A stretch of DNA of 64,000 bases, taken from Deltaproteobacteria bacterium. GTDB taxonomy: Bacteria; Lernaellota; Lernaellaia; JACKCT01. This document shows, piece after piece, positions 55,401-63,303 of the stretch (position 1 is its first letter; every line of letters begins with the position of its first letter). The stretch spans positions 1 to 64,000 of the forward strand of contig JADLEX010000017.1 in NCBI GenBank assembly GCA_020845895.1, written 5' to 3'. The notes beneath the pieces are model-generated. The model worked only from the letters and a program-made list of their open reading frames with translations. It made no database searches and had not been told where the DNA came from. The position numbers and the translations under genes are program-made.

Positions 55401-58400
55401 GCGAATCGCCTGTTCACGATCGAGGTCATGCGTCGCATCAAGGATCGCGATCCCGGCAAGGTGCTCGTGGTCGGCGGGCGCGGGGTGCAGACGTCGAACG
55501 AGCGGCTGCTTTTCCCGCCGGACATCGCCGACTATTTTGTGGTGGGCGAGGGCGAGGAAGCGCTCGTCGAGATCATGAACGCGGTCTTCGACGGACGCGA
55601 CGCCGGCGCGATCGCGGGTGTGGACCGATTCGTGGGGGCCACCCTCGCGGGCGCTTCGCCGCGCGGGCGCATCGCCGATCTCACGACCGTCCCGCCCCCT
55701 GCTTACGACCAGTTGCCGCTCGACCTGTATCGCAACGACGAGATTCCCGTGCAGTTTTCGCGCGGGTGCGTCGCGCATTGCACCTTCTGCAACGACAACA
55801 ACAAGAACACGGGCTTTCGCACGCGCCCGGGCGAGCATATGGCGCGCGAGGTCGCGCACCTGGCGCGTTCGCTCGGGCGAAAGCGGTTCCGCTTCAACGA
55901 TCTGCTCATCAACGGCGACCTCGAGGTGCTGGAGCAGATGTGCGACACGCTGATTGAGGAGAACCTCGACATCCGCTGGATCGCGCTCGCGCAACCTCGC
56001 GGCGACATGAGCGACGAACTGGTGCGCAAGATCGCGCACGCCGGGTGCTACACGCTCAACCTCGGCGTCGAACACGCCTCGGACCGCGTCCTCAAGCGCA
56101 TGGGCAAGGGCTTTCGCGTCGTCGACATGGAGCGCGCGCTCGGCCAGATCCGGTCCGCGGGCATCAACACGATGATCAACTTCATCGTCGGATTCCCCGG
56201 CGAGGAGGAAGAGGACGTCGACGCGGCGATCGAGTTCGTGCGCCGCAACCGCGCAAACATTTGCGGCGTCACGTCGGTCAATTCCTTCATCCTGCTCGAG
56301 GATTCTCCGATCGAGAAAAACGCGGCGAAGATGGGGATCACGTGGCCCGATTTCGCCACCCGTGATGTGAAATGGGTGTTGGGATCGAACACACCCGAGG
56401 TGCGAGAACGGCGTCTCTCCCGATTCCTCAACTTCCTCGAATCGGAGAAGATTCCCATCTGCGTGACGAATTCGCAGGAGCGCGCCGCGGATGTTTCGGT
56501 GCTGCCGCCCGCGGAAGCGGAGCCAGCGCCGGCGCAGGCGGCGCTCGTGTCGGTGCACACGTCGGGATGCGGAGATCACGACGACGGATTCGATCCCGCG
56601 AAGGGTGAGCCGCGCTTCGAGGTCGTGCCGCATTCGGCGACCGACGTGCTGCTCATCAAGTGTCCCGTCTGGGGCGTCGATGTCGCGCCGCTCGCGATCG
56701 CCTACCTCGCGCAGTGCTGCCGCGAGGCGGGGTTCTCGGTGCAGGCGCTCGATTTGAATGTGAAGATCCACAACCGCTGCCACGATCGCGGCCTGTGGCG
56801 GATGGATCGGTACAAGGAGTGGGCCGACCCGGCGCATTTCCCACTTACGTATGCGTCGCTGTGGGAGCTCACGGAACACTACCTGAAGCAGATCGCCGCG
56901 CACCCCGCGAAGGTCATCGGGTTCTCGACGTGCACCTCGAACTGGATGTTCACGATCGAGACGACGAAGCGACTGAAAGCGATGTCGCCGGACAAGGTGA
57001 TCGTGCTCGGCGGGCCGGGCGTGACCAACAGCTTCGAGGCCGAACAGCTCCATCCCGACCAAGCGGACTACGTGTTCTTCGGCGAGGGCGATCTCGGGTT
57101 TCCGACGCTGGTCGAAGCCGTGAAAAACGGCCGCGAACCGGAGGGCATCAAGGGTCTCATCCGCGTGGGATCCGGCTTCACCTACGCGACGGTCGAAAAA
57201 GCCATCGTGGAGCGCGGCATCACGATTCCGAATCCCACGATGGAAGAGTTGAACCTGTGGGAATACTCGGGGACTGCCGTTCCGCTGCTTGGTAGTCGAG
57301 GATGCGTGCGCCGTTGCACCTTCTGCAACGACCACCACATCTACCAGAAGTATCGCCACCGCCCCGCCAAGGAAATCTTCGAGGACATGGAGTGGCACGT
57401 CCGCAATCGCGGCGCGGTGCATTTCACGTTTCTCGACCTGCTCATGAACGGGCACATGAAGGTGCTCGAGGAGTTCTGCGACCTCATCATCGCGGCGGGC
57501 TATCAGGTGGCGTGGGGCGGGCAGGCGATCATCCGCAAAGAGATGACGCCGGAGATCCTGGGCAAAATGGCCAAGGCTGGCTGCAAGAGCATCGTGTACG
57601 GCATGGAGAGCTTCAACGACAAGGTCCTGCGCCTCATGCGCAAGTACTACACGCAGGACCTCGCGAAGCGCGTGCTGACCGACACGATCGCCGCCGGTAT
57701 CGAGCCGATCATCAACATCATCTGCGGGTTCCCGGGCGAGGGCATCGAGGAATTCGAGGACACGTACAACTTCATCCGCGACCACCGCGAGATCATCGGG
57801 CAGGTCGCGTCGGTCTCTCCGTGCCTCATCAACCTGGGCAGCGAACTGTTCGACCGATGGGAAGAGTTCGGCGTCGTGTTCCCCGAAAACGACGGCAGCG
57901 TGAAGTGGTACACGCAGGACGGCACGAACACGTACGAGGAACGCCTGCGCCGCATGATGCTCGTGACCGAGTTGCTCGCGGGTCGCGACATGAACATCCA
58001 CACCGTGAACATCTATGACAAGGGCGATCGCGACGTGCGCCTCGCGCGAGACGCGGTTGCGCGCGAAGCCGCGAAGAACGGGAAGTCGAGTGACGCGGTG
58101 ATTGCGCCGGACGCGCAAAAGCCGCGGACGGAGCACGCACGGCCCGAACGCACGGATGCAGTGCTCGCATTGATGCCGCCGTGGGGGGTGAACTTTCCTC
58201 CGTTGGGGATCGCGTCGCTAGCGACCGCCACGCGCGAACGCGGCCATGGCGTGCTTGTGCGCGATCTCAATGTCGAGGCGTGGGCGTCGTGCGGGGAATA
58301 CCTGCAAACCTGGTGGGAGCCGGAGAATCTGAAGTACTGGGCCCCGGGCGGGCGGCTCAACGAGATCAGCGCGTTCCTGGTGCCGCTCGTCTCCGAATTT

Positions 58401-59564
58401 GTGAACGAGGTCGCCGCCGCCAAGCCTTTAGTCGTGGGGCTTTCGACGAACGAGTCGAACATGCCCTTTGTCCTGCGCGTAGCGCGCCGGATTCGCGAGC
58501 GGTTGCCGAAAACGCTGATCGTCCTCGGCGGGCCGGGCATTGTCTGGCCGGTCGATCGCGATAAGTGGACGAACGAGGTGTTCGACGCGTACCTGATCGG
58601 CGAGGGCGAGGAGCACTTCCCCGCGCTGATCGAGGCGATCAAGGCCGGAACCGATCCGCGCGAGGTCGCCGGGGTCGAGTGGCGCGGTGACGAACGGCGC
58701 GTCATACCCGGCGCGGATCTGATCGTGCGCGATCTCGATGCACTGCCGACTCCGCTTTTCGATGACTTTCCGCTCGATCTTTACCGCACGCCGAAGATTC
58801 CGCTGACGATCGGGCGCGGCTGCCCGAACCGCTGCACGTTCTGCAATGACCCGAAGATCACGCCGAAGTATCGCTACCTTTCGGCTGAGAAGGTTGTGGC
58901 CCAAATCCGGCTGTATCAGGAGCGCTACCGCGCGCACGAGTTCCAGTTCAACGATCTCATCCTGAACGCGCACATCAAAAACGTCCGGCGCTTCGCGCAA
59001 CTCGTGATCGAAGCGGGACTGCACATCGCGTATTCCAGCCAGGCGATCGCGAAAAAGAACCTCGATCAGCCGACGCTCGATCTGCTGGCGAAATCCGGCT
59101 GCACCAGCCTGGTGTTCGGCATCGAGAGCTTCTCCGACGCGGTGCTCGCCGCGATGAAGAAAGGCTACACCGCAGATGAAGCTCGCGGGGTGCTGGAGCG
59201 GTGCAAGGCGGCGGGCATTCAGGTCATCGTCAACCTCATTGTCGGCTTCCCCGGCGAGACGGATCTGGAACTCACCGAGACGATGGAGTTCCTGCGCCGA
59301 AACCGACATCTGATCGACGGCATCTCGGCGCTCTCGACCTGCATCGTGACGGCGCAATCCGATCTGGAGCGACACCCGGACAAGTACGGAATCGTGCTGC
59401 CGAAACCCGAGCATTGGTGCCAGTGGTACACGGTCGACGGCAAGAACACCTACGAGATCCGGGCAGAGCGCCTCGCGCGACTGACGACGCTGACCGAAGA
59501 CCTCGGCCTGTCCCGGAACATGACGAACCGCTACCTCGAGGTCGTCCAGGCCGAGGGGGCGTGA
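52479..59564 (+). CDS. 2361-residue protein with five radical SAM domains (one SPASM type + four B12-binding modules)
   Basis: One uninterrupted frame. Residues 1-310: radical SAM/SPASM domain with C25, C29, C32 (CNSACVIC) and cysteine-rich tail (DVLPCCMDW, FLCSRC). Then four tandem modules of about 510 residues, each a B12-binding-like Rossmann part plus radical SAM part: module 1 from about 361 (cysteines 587/591/594), module 2 from about 875 (1097/1101/1104), module 3 from about 1388 (1609/1613/1616), module 4 from about 1893 (2115/2119/2122). Each has GEGE, RGCxxxCTFCN and GFPxE motifs; none has DxHxxG. Linkers are Ala/Pro/Glu-rich. The pattern implies tandem duplication. It may process one substrate through several radical steps, or be a multi-enzyme scaffold. 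Substrate unknown. Confidence 0.92.
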   Translation: MFKNARDAGSLAFPEHVMIQTTSRCNSACVICPWPDTAKAQAQGDMDDALFASLVDELKTYPNLTRVMMYLMNEPLLDRRMPERIDRVRRALPNAEIYLLTNGILLDRELGDRIIDSGLSWIGLSIHAIDNDTYKNITGRGDFGKIRDRLETFVDRAMAARGGEFVQVNITKVRPLIDDEEFERAAKHWRDLGVRRVDVDQGYISRAGNVDVWGHVQVDVRRTSGCGTLWAYKMAHILFDGDVLPCCMDWRRSKVLGNIREAGSLLDVWRGRGRNAFLDDLGSGEELPEGFLCSRCEDVIPAEGVHVDTRAPVPIPTDQVFSRVRFVSSVVETQSGTTPAAATVATRNGPSRPVAAHTSTSKLHTLLFNPPPWLVHAPPLGIASIAGYLKARGRRVTVMDANVRVYHDAHVADRKLWQWEHGEIWSDAASAERLFGESLRRLAREAAEAEVDVVGVSLVSRKEVPTAIFVRELRRLRPGVHVFVGGPNTSHPDLRAHIRTILGDLFDGFLYGEGEAAFENLLERLESGAPRDGLPGLVLFNRTTDEEIVNEAAELPNLDALTVPDFDGFDLSLYESPALVVEWNRGCVGKCTFCNINDLWKSFRYKSAGHVVNELATLTDRYSTRDFSIVDPMVNGDVPTLEAICDGIIARGLDVRWAAGISPNREVGPDLFRKMRQAGCYRLEFGVESGSDEILRRMGKDYRSPLAAQMLKDAHDAGIMVVLYLIVGFPRETQIEFEETLAFLEQNAAHIDLIRSVNGLVIIHGTPIERKPGSFGIAEPNRHEPGWTTHWSSDENTPEVRAARVRTVVKRLRELGIAVEFQNTEEVMPHEMRFAEKADRLTRRLAAIAQDWGDLTDRMNTRIGENGGAVRGRGQLALVLCPVWGVDSPPLGLATVAGYMRARGYDVATIDFNIELFARSPEHLKPFFEENSFRHWTDEESCARLVRAFDRDIENLVARIVDLNRRVIGFTVYSANRLFTIEVMRRIKDRDPGKVLVVGGRGVQTSNERLLFPPDIADYFVVGEGEEALVEIMNAVFDGRDAGAIAGVDRFVGATLAGASPRGRIADLTTVPPPAYDQLPLDLYRNDEIPVQFSRGCVAHCTFCNDNNKNTGFRTRPGEHMAREVAHLARSLGRKRFRFNDLLINGDLEVLEQMCDTLIEENLDIRWIALAQPRGDMSDELVRKIAHAGCYTLNLGVEHASDRVLKRMGKGFRVVDMERALGQIRSAGINTMINFIVGFPGEEEEDVDAAIEFVRRNRANICGVTSVNSFILLEDSPIEKNAAKMGITWPDFATRDVKWVLGSNTPEVRERRLSRFLNFLESEKIPICVTNSQERAADVSVLPPAEAEPAPAQAALVSVHTSGCGDHDDGFDPAKGEPRFEVVPHSATDVLLIKCPVWGVDVAPLAIAYLAQCCREAGFSVQALDLNVKIHNRCHDRGLWRMDRYKEWADPAHFPLTYASLWELTEHYLKQIAAHPAKVIGFSTCTSNWMFTIETTKRLKAMSPDKVIVLGGPGVTNSFEAEQLHPDQADYVFFGEGDLGFPTLVEAVKNGREPEGIKGLIRVGSGFTYATVEKAIVERGITIPNPTMEELNLWEYSGTAVPLLGSRGCVRRCTFCNDHHIYQKYRHRPAKEIFEDMEWHVRNRGAVHFTFLDLLMNGHMKVLEEFCDLIIAAGYQVAWGGQAIIRKEMTPEILGKMAKAGCKSIVYGMESFNDKVLRLMRKYYTQDLAKRVLTDTIAAGIEPIINIICGFPGEGIEEFEDTYNFIRDHREIIGQVASVSPCLINLGSELFDRWEEFGVVFPENDGSVKWYTQDGTNTYEERLRRMMLVTELLAGRDMNIHTVNIYDKGDRDVRLARDAVAREAAKNGKSSDAVIAPDAQKPRTEHARPERTDAVLALMPPWGVNFPPLGIASLATATRERGHGVLVRDLNVEAWASCGEYLQTWWEPENLKYWAPGGRLNEISAFLVPLVSEFVNEVAAAKPLVVGLSTNESNMPFVLRVARRIRERLPKTLIVLGGPGIVWPVDRDKWTNEVFDAYLIGEGEEHFPALIEAIKAGTDPREVAGVEWRGDERRVIPGADLIVRDLDALPTPLFDDFPLDLYRTPKIPLTIGRGCPNRCTFCNDPKITPKYRYLSAEKVVAQIRLYQERYRAHEFQFNDLILNAHIKNVRRFAQLVIEAGLHIAYSSQAIAKKNLDQPTLDLLAKSGCTSLVFGIESFSDAVLAAMKKGYTADEARGVLERCKAAGIQVIVNLIVGFPGETDLELTETMEFLRRNRHLIDGISALSTCIVTAQSDLERHPDKYGIVLPKPEHWCQWYTVDGKNTYEIRAERLARLTTLTEDLGLSRNMTNRYLEVVQAEGA

Positions 59565-59607
59565 CGCCCGCGATTCGGCTCAAGTTCGACCGCGCATTCT
59601 CCGATGA

Positions 59608-60255
59608 ATGAACCGGATGCAACACCTCCGACGCACCCGTCTCTACCTCGTTCGCCACGGCGCGACCCCGTACAACCTCGTCCATCAGATCGCCGGATCG
59701 ACGGACGTGGAACTCGGCGACCAGGGCCGCGCGGATCTCGCTCGGCTTCGCGAGGCGCTGGACGCGGTCGCGCTGGACGCGGTGGTCGCCAGTCCGCAAA
59801 GACGCGCGGCGGAGACGGCCCGGATTTTGGTTGGGGGGCGCGGCCTGCCCGTCGTATGGGCGCCGGAACTTCGCGAACGCGATTTCGGACGATGGGAAGG
59901 TAGGACGTTTCAGGACATCATCGACGAGCAGCCCGACGGCGGCGCGTCGATCATGCGCGGACCTTTCGTCGCGAAATTCGACGTGGCGGAGAAGGACGGA
60001 GTCTTTGTTCCTCGGGTGCGTCGGGCAATCTTCGAGAAAATCATCGAACGTTTTCGGGACCGGGACGTGCTCGTCGTCAGCCACGCCGGCGTGCTGATGA
60101 TGGCGACGGCGATCCTGCTCGGGCTCGACCCCACGACGGACTTCGCGACGTTTCGTATCGACAACGGCGGCGTCACGCGCATCGACTGGTACGACGGCGT
60201 ACCGCACGTGGGATATCTCAATCGGCTTGTGAGCGTGTCGGGCGGCGTGTTATGA
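59608..60255 (+). CDS. histidine phosphatase superfamily protein (phosphoglycerate mutase-like)
   Basis: A 215-residue phosphatase. The catalytic histidine is H17 in LVRHGATPYN; SPQRRAAETA and ERDFGRWEGRTF give the phosphate pocket and VVSHAGVLMM the second histidine. Family members include alpha-ribazole phosphatase (CobC), phosphoserine phosphatase and phosphoglycerate mutase. The B12-type enzymes encoded upstream make CobC tempting, but nothing in the sequence decides it. It begins 43 bases after the giant radical SAM gene, so it may be the last gene of that unit. Confidence 0.85.
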   Translation: MNRMQHLRRTRLYLVRHGATPYNLVHQIAGSTDVELGDQGRADLARLREALDAVALDAVVASPQRRAAETARILVGGRGLPVVWAPELRERDFGRWEGRTFQDIIDEQPDGGASIMRGPFVAKFDVAEKDGVFVPRVRRAIFEKIIERFRDRDVLVVSHAGVLMMATAILLGLDPTTDFATFRIDNGGVTRIDWYDGVPHVGYLNRLVSVSGGVL

Positions 60256-60316
60256 CATGACCTCGCTCGCGGGGCGGGTTTTCCCGTGACCGCGCGGCGA
60301 TGAACGCGAGTGGAGA

Positions 60317-61264
60317 ATGGACCGAACGGTTATCGACAATATCCGCAAGTACGCGGTGAAACTGCGCAAGGACCCTGAGCAGAAGGTGCACGCGCCGCTC
60401 GCGGACGGCTATCGGCGCGTGGGACTCACCGGTGACGCCATGGACACCGCGTCTCGCGGGCTCGAGCTGTTTCCCAGTTACCTGCTGTGCCGCGAGGTGC
60501 TCGGCCGACTGCTGATGCGCATGGGCCGGCTCGCCGACGCGCGCGAGCAGCTCGAAAAAGTCCACGCGATCGTCAAGGACAACACCGAACTCAACCGCGC
60601 GCTCGGAAAGCTCTATCTCCAACTCGAGGATGAGGAGCACGCGCGCCCGCTGCTCGAATCGGTGCTCGCCAAGGACCCCTTCGATTTCGAGATCCGAAAC
60701 CTGCTCACGTCCGAAAGCAAGCGCCGTCTCGGCGACGAGGCCGCGAAGGTCTATGAAAAGGCGGTGGAGGAGGGCGATCAGGACACGATCGACCTGTTCA
60801 ACGCAAGGCCGAAGACGCGCCGCACGATCGACATCGACCAGATTCTCGCGGAAGACGTGGGACCGGTCGCGCCGGTCGAGAAGCGGGTGCGTGCAACCGA
60901 TCACATGCTCGACGGGCTGGAAAACGTCGAGGATTCCATCGAGGCCGAAGCCGACAAGATCATGGCGACGCTCGACGAGCACGAATCCCGCGAGCGCGAC
61001 GACATTTACTCGGCCTACCGGCGCGAGCACCGCGACGCTTACGACGGAAAGGAAAAGGACCTCCACTCGGCCGCGGTGGCGGCTCAGATCCACATGGAGG
61101 TTTCCTTGATCGAAGAGGCGCTGCACCTCGTGCGCAAGCTGCGTCGAGACGAACAGGCGGACGCCGAACTCGGCGATCTGGAAAAGCGACTGGGCGAGGC
61201 GCTGGAGATCAAGGAGACGGAGCTTGACCGCGTCGAATCCGTCGATTGGGTCGCGGACCAATAA
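60317..61264 (+). CDS. TPR-repeat protein of unknown function
   Basis: A 315-residue cytoplasmic-looking helical protein. About three tetratricopeptide repeats cover residues 25-165 (LADGYRRVGLTGDAMDTA, LGRLLMRMGRLADAREQLEK, ALGKLYLQLEDEEHARPLLE). The second half is very acidic and charged, with long helices likely to form coiled coils. There is no signal peptide, so it is probably a protein-interaction scaffold. A 61-base gap separates it from the phosphatase; GGAGA precedes the ATG. No partner is evident. Confidence 0.75.
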   Translation: MDRTVIDNIRKYAVKLRKDPEQKVHAPLADGYRRVGLTGDAMDTASRGLELFPSYLLCREVLGRLLMRMGRLADAREQLEKVHAIVKDNTELNRALGKLYLQLEDEEHARPLLESVLAKDPFDFEIRNLLTSESKRRLGDEAAKVYEKAVEEGDQDTIDLFNARPKTRRTIDIDQILAEDVGPVAPVEKRVRATDHMLDGLENVEDSIEAEADKIMATLDEHESRERDDIYSAYRREHRDAYDGKEKDLHSAAVAAQIHMEVSLIEEALHLVRKLRRDEQADAELGDLEKRLGEALEIKETELDRVESVDWVADQ

Positions 61265-61324
61265 GCCTTCGCCGGTGGTTACGCTTCGCGTGTAACTTTC
61301 ATGGGACTCACGAATCGCGGCGCA

Positions 61325-61354
61325 AGAAAAACGGGACCGGCCAAACCGGTCCCG
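61325..61354 (-). terminator. intrinsic terminator of the thiD-ygiQ operon
   Basis: On the minus strand, a 9-bp perfect stem (CGGGACCGG / CCGGTCCCG at 61332-61340 and 61346-61354) with a 5-base loop, followed by TTTTTCTT. It lies 25 bases past the ygiQ stop. There is no U-run in the plus direction, so it serves the minus strand. Confidence 0.85.
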
Positions 61355-61378
61355 TCGTGAACTCCTCATACAACCCGA

Positions 61379-63265
61379 TCACACACCTTCGTCCTCGCCC
61401 TCGCGCGGCGCGTAGTAGTCCTGCGGCACCTCGGTGAGCAGGCAGCCCGGCGTGTCGCCGATCAGGTCCGTGCGGCCGATCTCCTTGAGCGCCTCATACA
61501 CGAAGTGCGCGTTCTCCGGACGGTAGTAGTTCATCAGCGCGCGCTGGAGCTTGCGTTCGCGGAACGAAAGCGGGCGATACATGTGGTCTTCGTCCACGGG
61601 GTCCTGCCCCGTGTACGCCATGCACGCGCTCGCCGTGCCGGGCGCCGGAACGAAATCGAGGATGTAATTCGACTTCAGCCCGAACTCGTCCATGAACATG
61701 GACGTCTCGAGCGCGTCGTCCATCGTCGACCCCGGATGCGACGCCATGAAGAACGGCACGACCTCGGTGTCGTCGAGCATTTCAAACTTCTCGAAGACCT
61801 TGTGCACGCGCTCGAAGAACCTCCGTGTCGTACCCGGCTGGTATTTGCGGATGCGGCGCGTGACGGCGTCGTTGACGTGCAGCGGCGACGGCTTGAATTT
61901 GCCGTGCGTGAATCGCGTGAGGAGCAGTTCCTCGAGCTCGGGCCCGTGCGCCTCGGTTTCGAGCAGGTCGTAGCGGAAGTTCGACGAGATGTACGCTTCG
62001 TCCACGCCCTCGAGGTCGAGCACGTTCTTGAGCAGTTGCAGATACGGTCCCTGGTCGGCGTTGAGTTTCTCGCACTTGTCCGGGAACGTGCACGACGCGC
62101 GCTGGCACGATTCGCCGCCGCCGTTGGCGTCGGTCATCTTGGAGCACGTCAGCCGGTACGCGTTGCCCACGGGCCCACCGATGTTGCTGATGACGTTTCT
62201 GAAGTAGTGGTAGCCGGTCATCGTGCGCGCTTCCTCGAGGATCGATTCCTCCGAGCGCGAGGTCACGTATCGGCCCTGGTAGGCGTGGTGCGTGCAGAAG
62301 CTGCATCCGGCCGGGCAGCCTCGATGCGACACCAGCGAAAATTTGATCGTCTCGAAGTTGGGAATCGGCCCCTGCTTCTTGTACTTCGGGTGCGGCGTGC
62401 GCACGAACGGCAACGTGAACAGCTCGTCGAGTTCCGCCGTGGAGAGCGGGATCTGCGGCGGATTGACGACGATGGTGCCCGCGGCATGCTCCTGAGTCAT
62501 CGGTTTGGCGAAGTGCGGATCGACGTTGCGCAAATCGATGCGGGACATTTGGTAGAACGCCGCGCGGTCGGCGGCGACGTCCTCGAACGCGGGCAGGGGA
62601 ATCGCGTCACGGACGCTGTTCGCCGTCTCGCCGAGGGGCAGCCGCCACACCACGCCGCGAATGTCGCGGCACTGTTCGACGCCGCCGCCGTGTTTGAAGA
62701 TCGCCGCGATCTCGCGAAACGCCTTCTCGCTCTGGCCGTACGCGATCAGGTCGGCCTCGCCCTCGATCAGAACGCTCGGCTTCACCTCGTCGTTGTGGAA
62801 GTCGTAGTGCGCGAGGCGGCGCAGCGTGGACTCCATGCCGAACTGGATGACCGGGCAGTCGGGATACGCCTGCTTGGCGCACCGGGCGTACACGATCGCC
62901 GCGTGATCGGGTCGTTTGCCCGGCAGGCGCCCCGCGCTGTAAAAGTCCTGCTTTCGCGGACGCTTGGTCGGCGAATACTTGTTCATCATCGAGTCCAGGA
63001 CGCCGGCCGTGACGATGAAAAACGCGTTGGGCCGACCGAGCTGCATGAAGTCGATCAGCCGGATGTCGTTGGGCTGCGCAATGATGCCGACGCGCATGCC
63101 CTCCGACTCGAGCAGGCGCGCGATCATGGCGTCGTCGTGCGCGGGATGATCGATGTAGGCGTCGCCGGTGATGAGCACGACGTCGCAGGTGTCCCACTCG
63201 AGGCGCTGCATCTCGTAGCGGGACATGGGCAGGAACAGTTTTCTTCGATCCATAAACTCCATCAT
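61379..63265 (-). CDS. YgiQ family radical SAM protein (UPF0313)
   Basis: A 628-residue radical SAM protein. The family N-terminus LFLPMSRYEMQRLEWDTCDVV-type segment and the block DAYIDHPAHD, then a radical SAM domain with C317, C321, C324 in HRGCPAGCSFCTHH, followed by NIGGPVGNAY are diagnostic. The C-terminal part after about residue 560 corresponds to the DUF3362 region. Function is not established in any organism. A GAGGAAAGG ribosome site precedes the ATG. It follows thiD on the same strand after 38 bases and is closed by a clear terminator. It is not obviously linked to the radical SAM cluster, which is on the other strand. Confidence 0.95.
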   Translation of the reverse strand: MMEFMDRRKLFLPMSRYEMQRLEWDTCDVVLITGDAYIDHPAHDDAMIARLLESEGMRVGIIAQPNDIRLIDFMQLGRPNAFFIVTAGVLDSMMNKYSPTKRPRKQDFYSAGRLPGKRPDHAAIVYARCAKQAYPDCPVIQFGMESTLRRLAHYDFHNDEVKPSVLIEGEADLIAYGQSEKAFREIAAIFKHGGGVEQCRDIRGVVWRLPLGETANSVRDAIPLPAFEDVAADRAAFYQMSRIDLRNVDPHFAKPMTQEHAAGTIVVNPPQIPLSTAELDELFTLPFVRTPHPKYKKQGPIPNFETIKFSLVSHRGCPAGCSFCTHHAYQGRYVTSRSEESILEEARTMTGYHYFRNVISNIGGPVGNAYRLTCSKMTDANGGGESCQRASCTFPDKCEKLNADQGPYLQLLKNVLDLEGVDEAYISSNFRYDLLETEAHGPELEELLLTRFTHGKFKPSPLHVNDAVTRRIRKYQPGTTRRFFERVHKVFEKFEMLDDTEVVPFFMASHPGSTMDDALETSMFMDEFGLKSNYILDFVPAPGTASACMAYTGQDPVDEDHMYRPLSFRERKLQRALMNYYRPENAHFVYEALKEIGRTDLIGDTPGCLLTEVPQDYYAPREGEDEGV

Positions 63266-63303
63266 CGCTCGTCACCTTTCCTCAACGTGTTGCAGGAGGC
63301 CGG

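Noticed and set aside
55116-58136. 1006-codon open frame on the minus strand opposite the giant radical SAM gene
   Set aside because: It is an antisense shadow: arginine/valine/histidine-rich, no motifs, and the opposite strand encodes clear conserved domains. Long antisense frames are expected at this GC content.
59608-60255. alpha-ribazole phosphatase (cobC) as a firm name for the histidine phosphatase
   Set aside because: Only superfamily motifs are visible; proximity to B12-type enzymes is not enough, and no other cobalamin synthesis gene is in the window.
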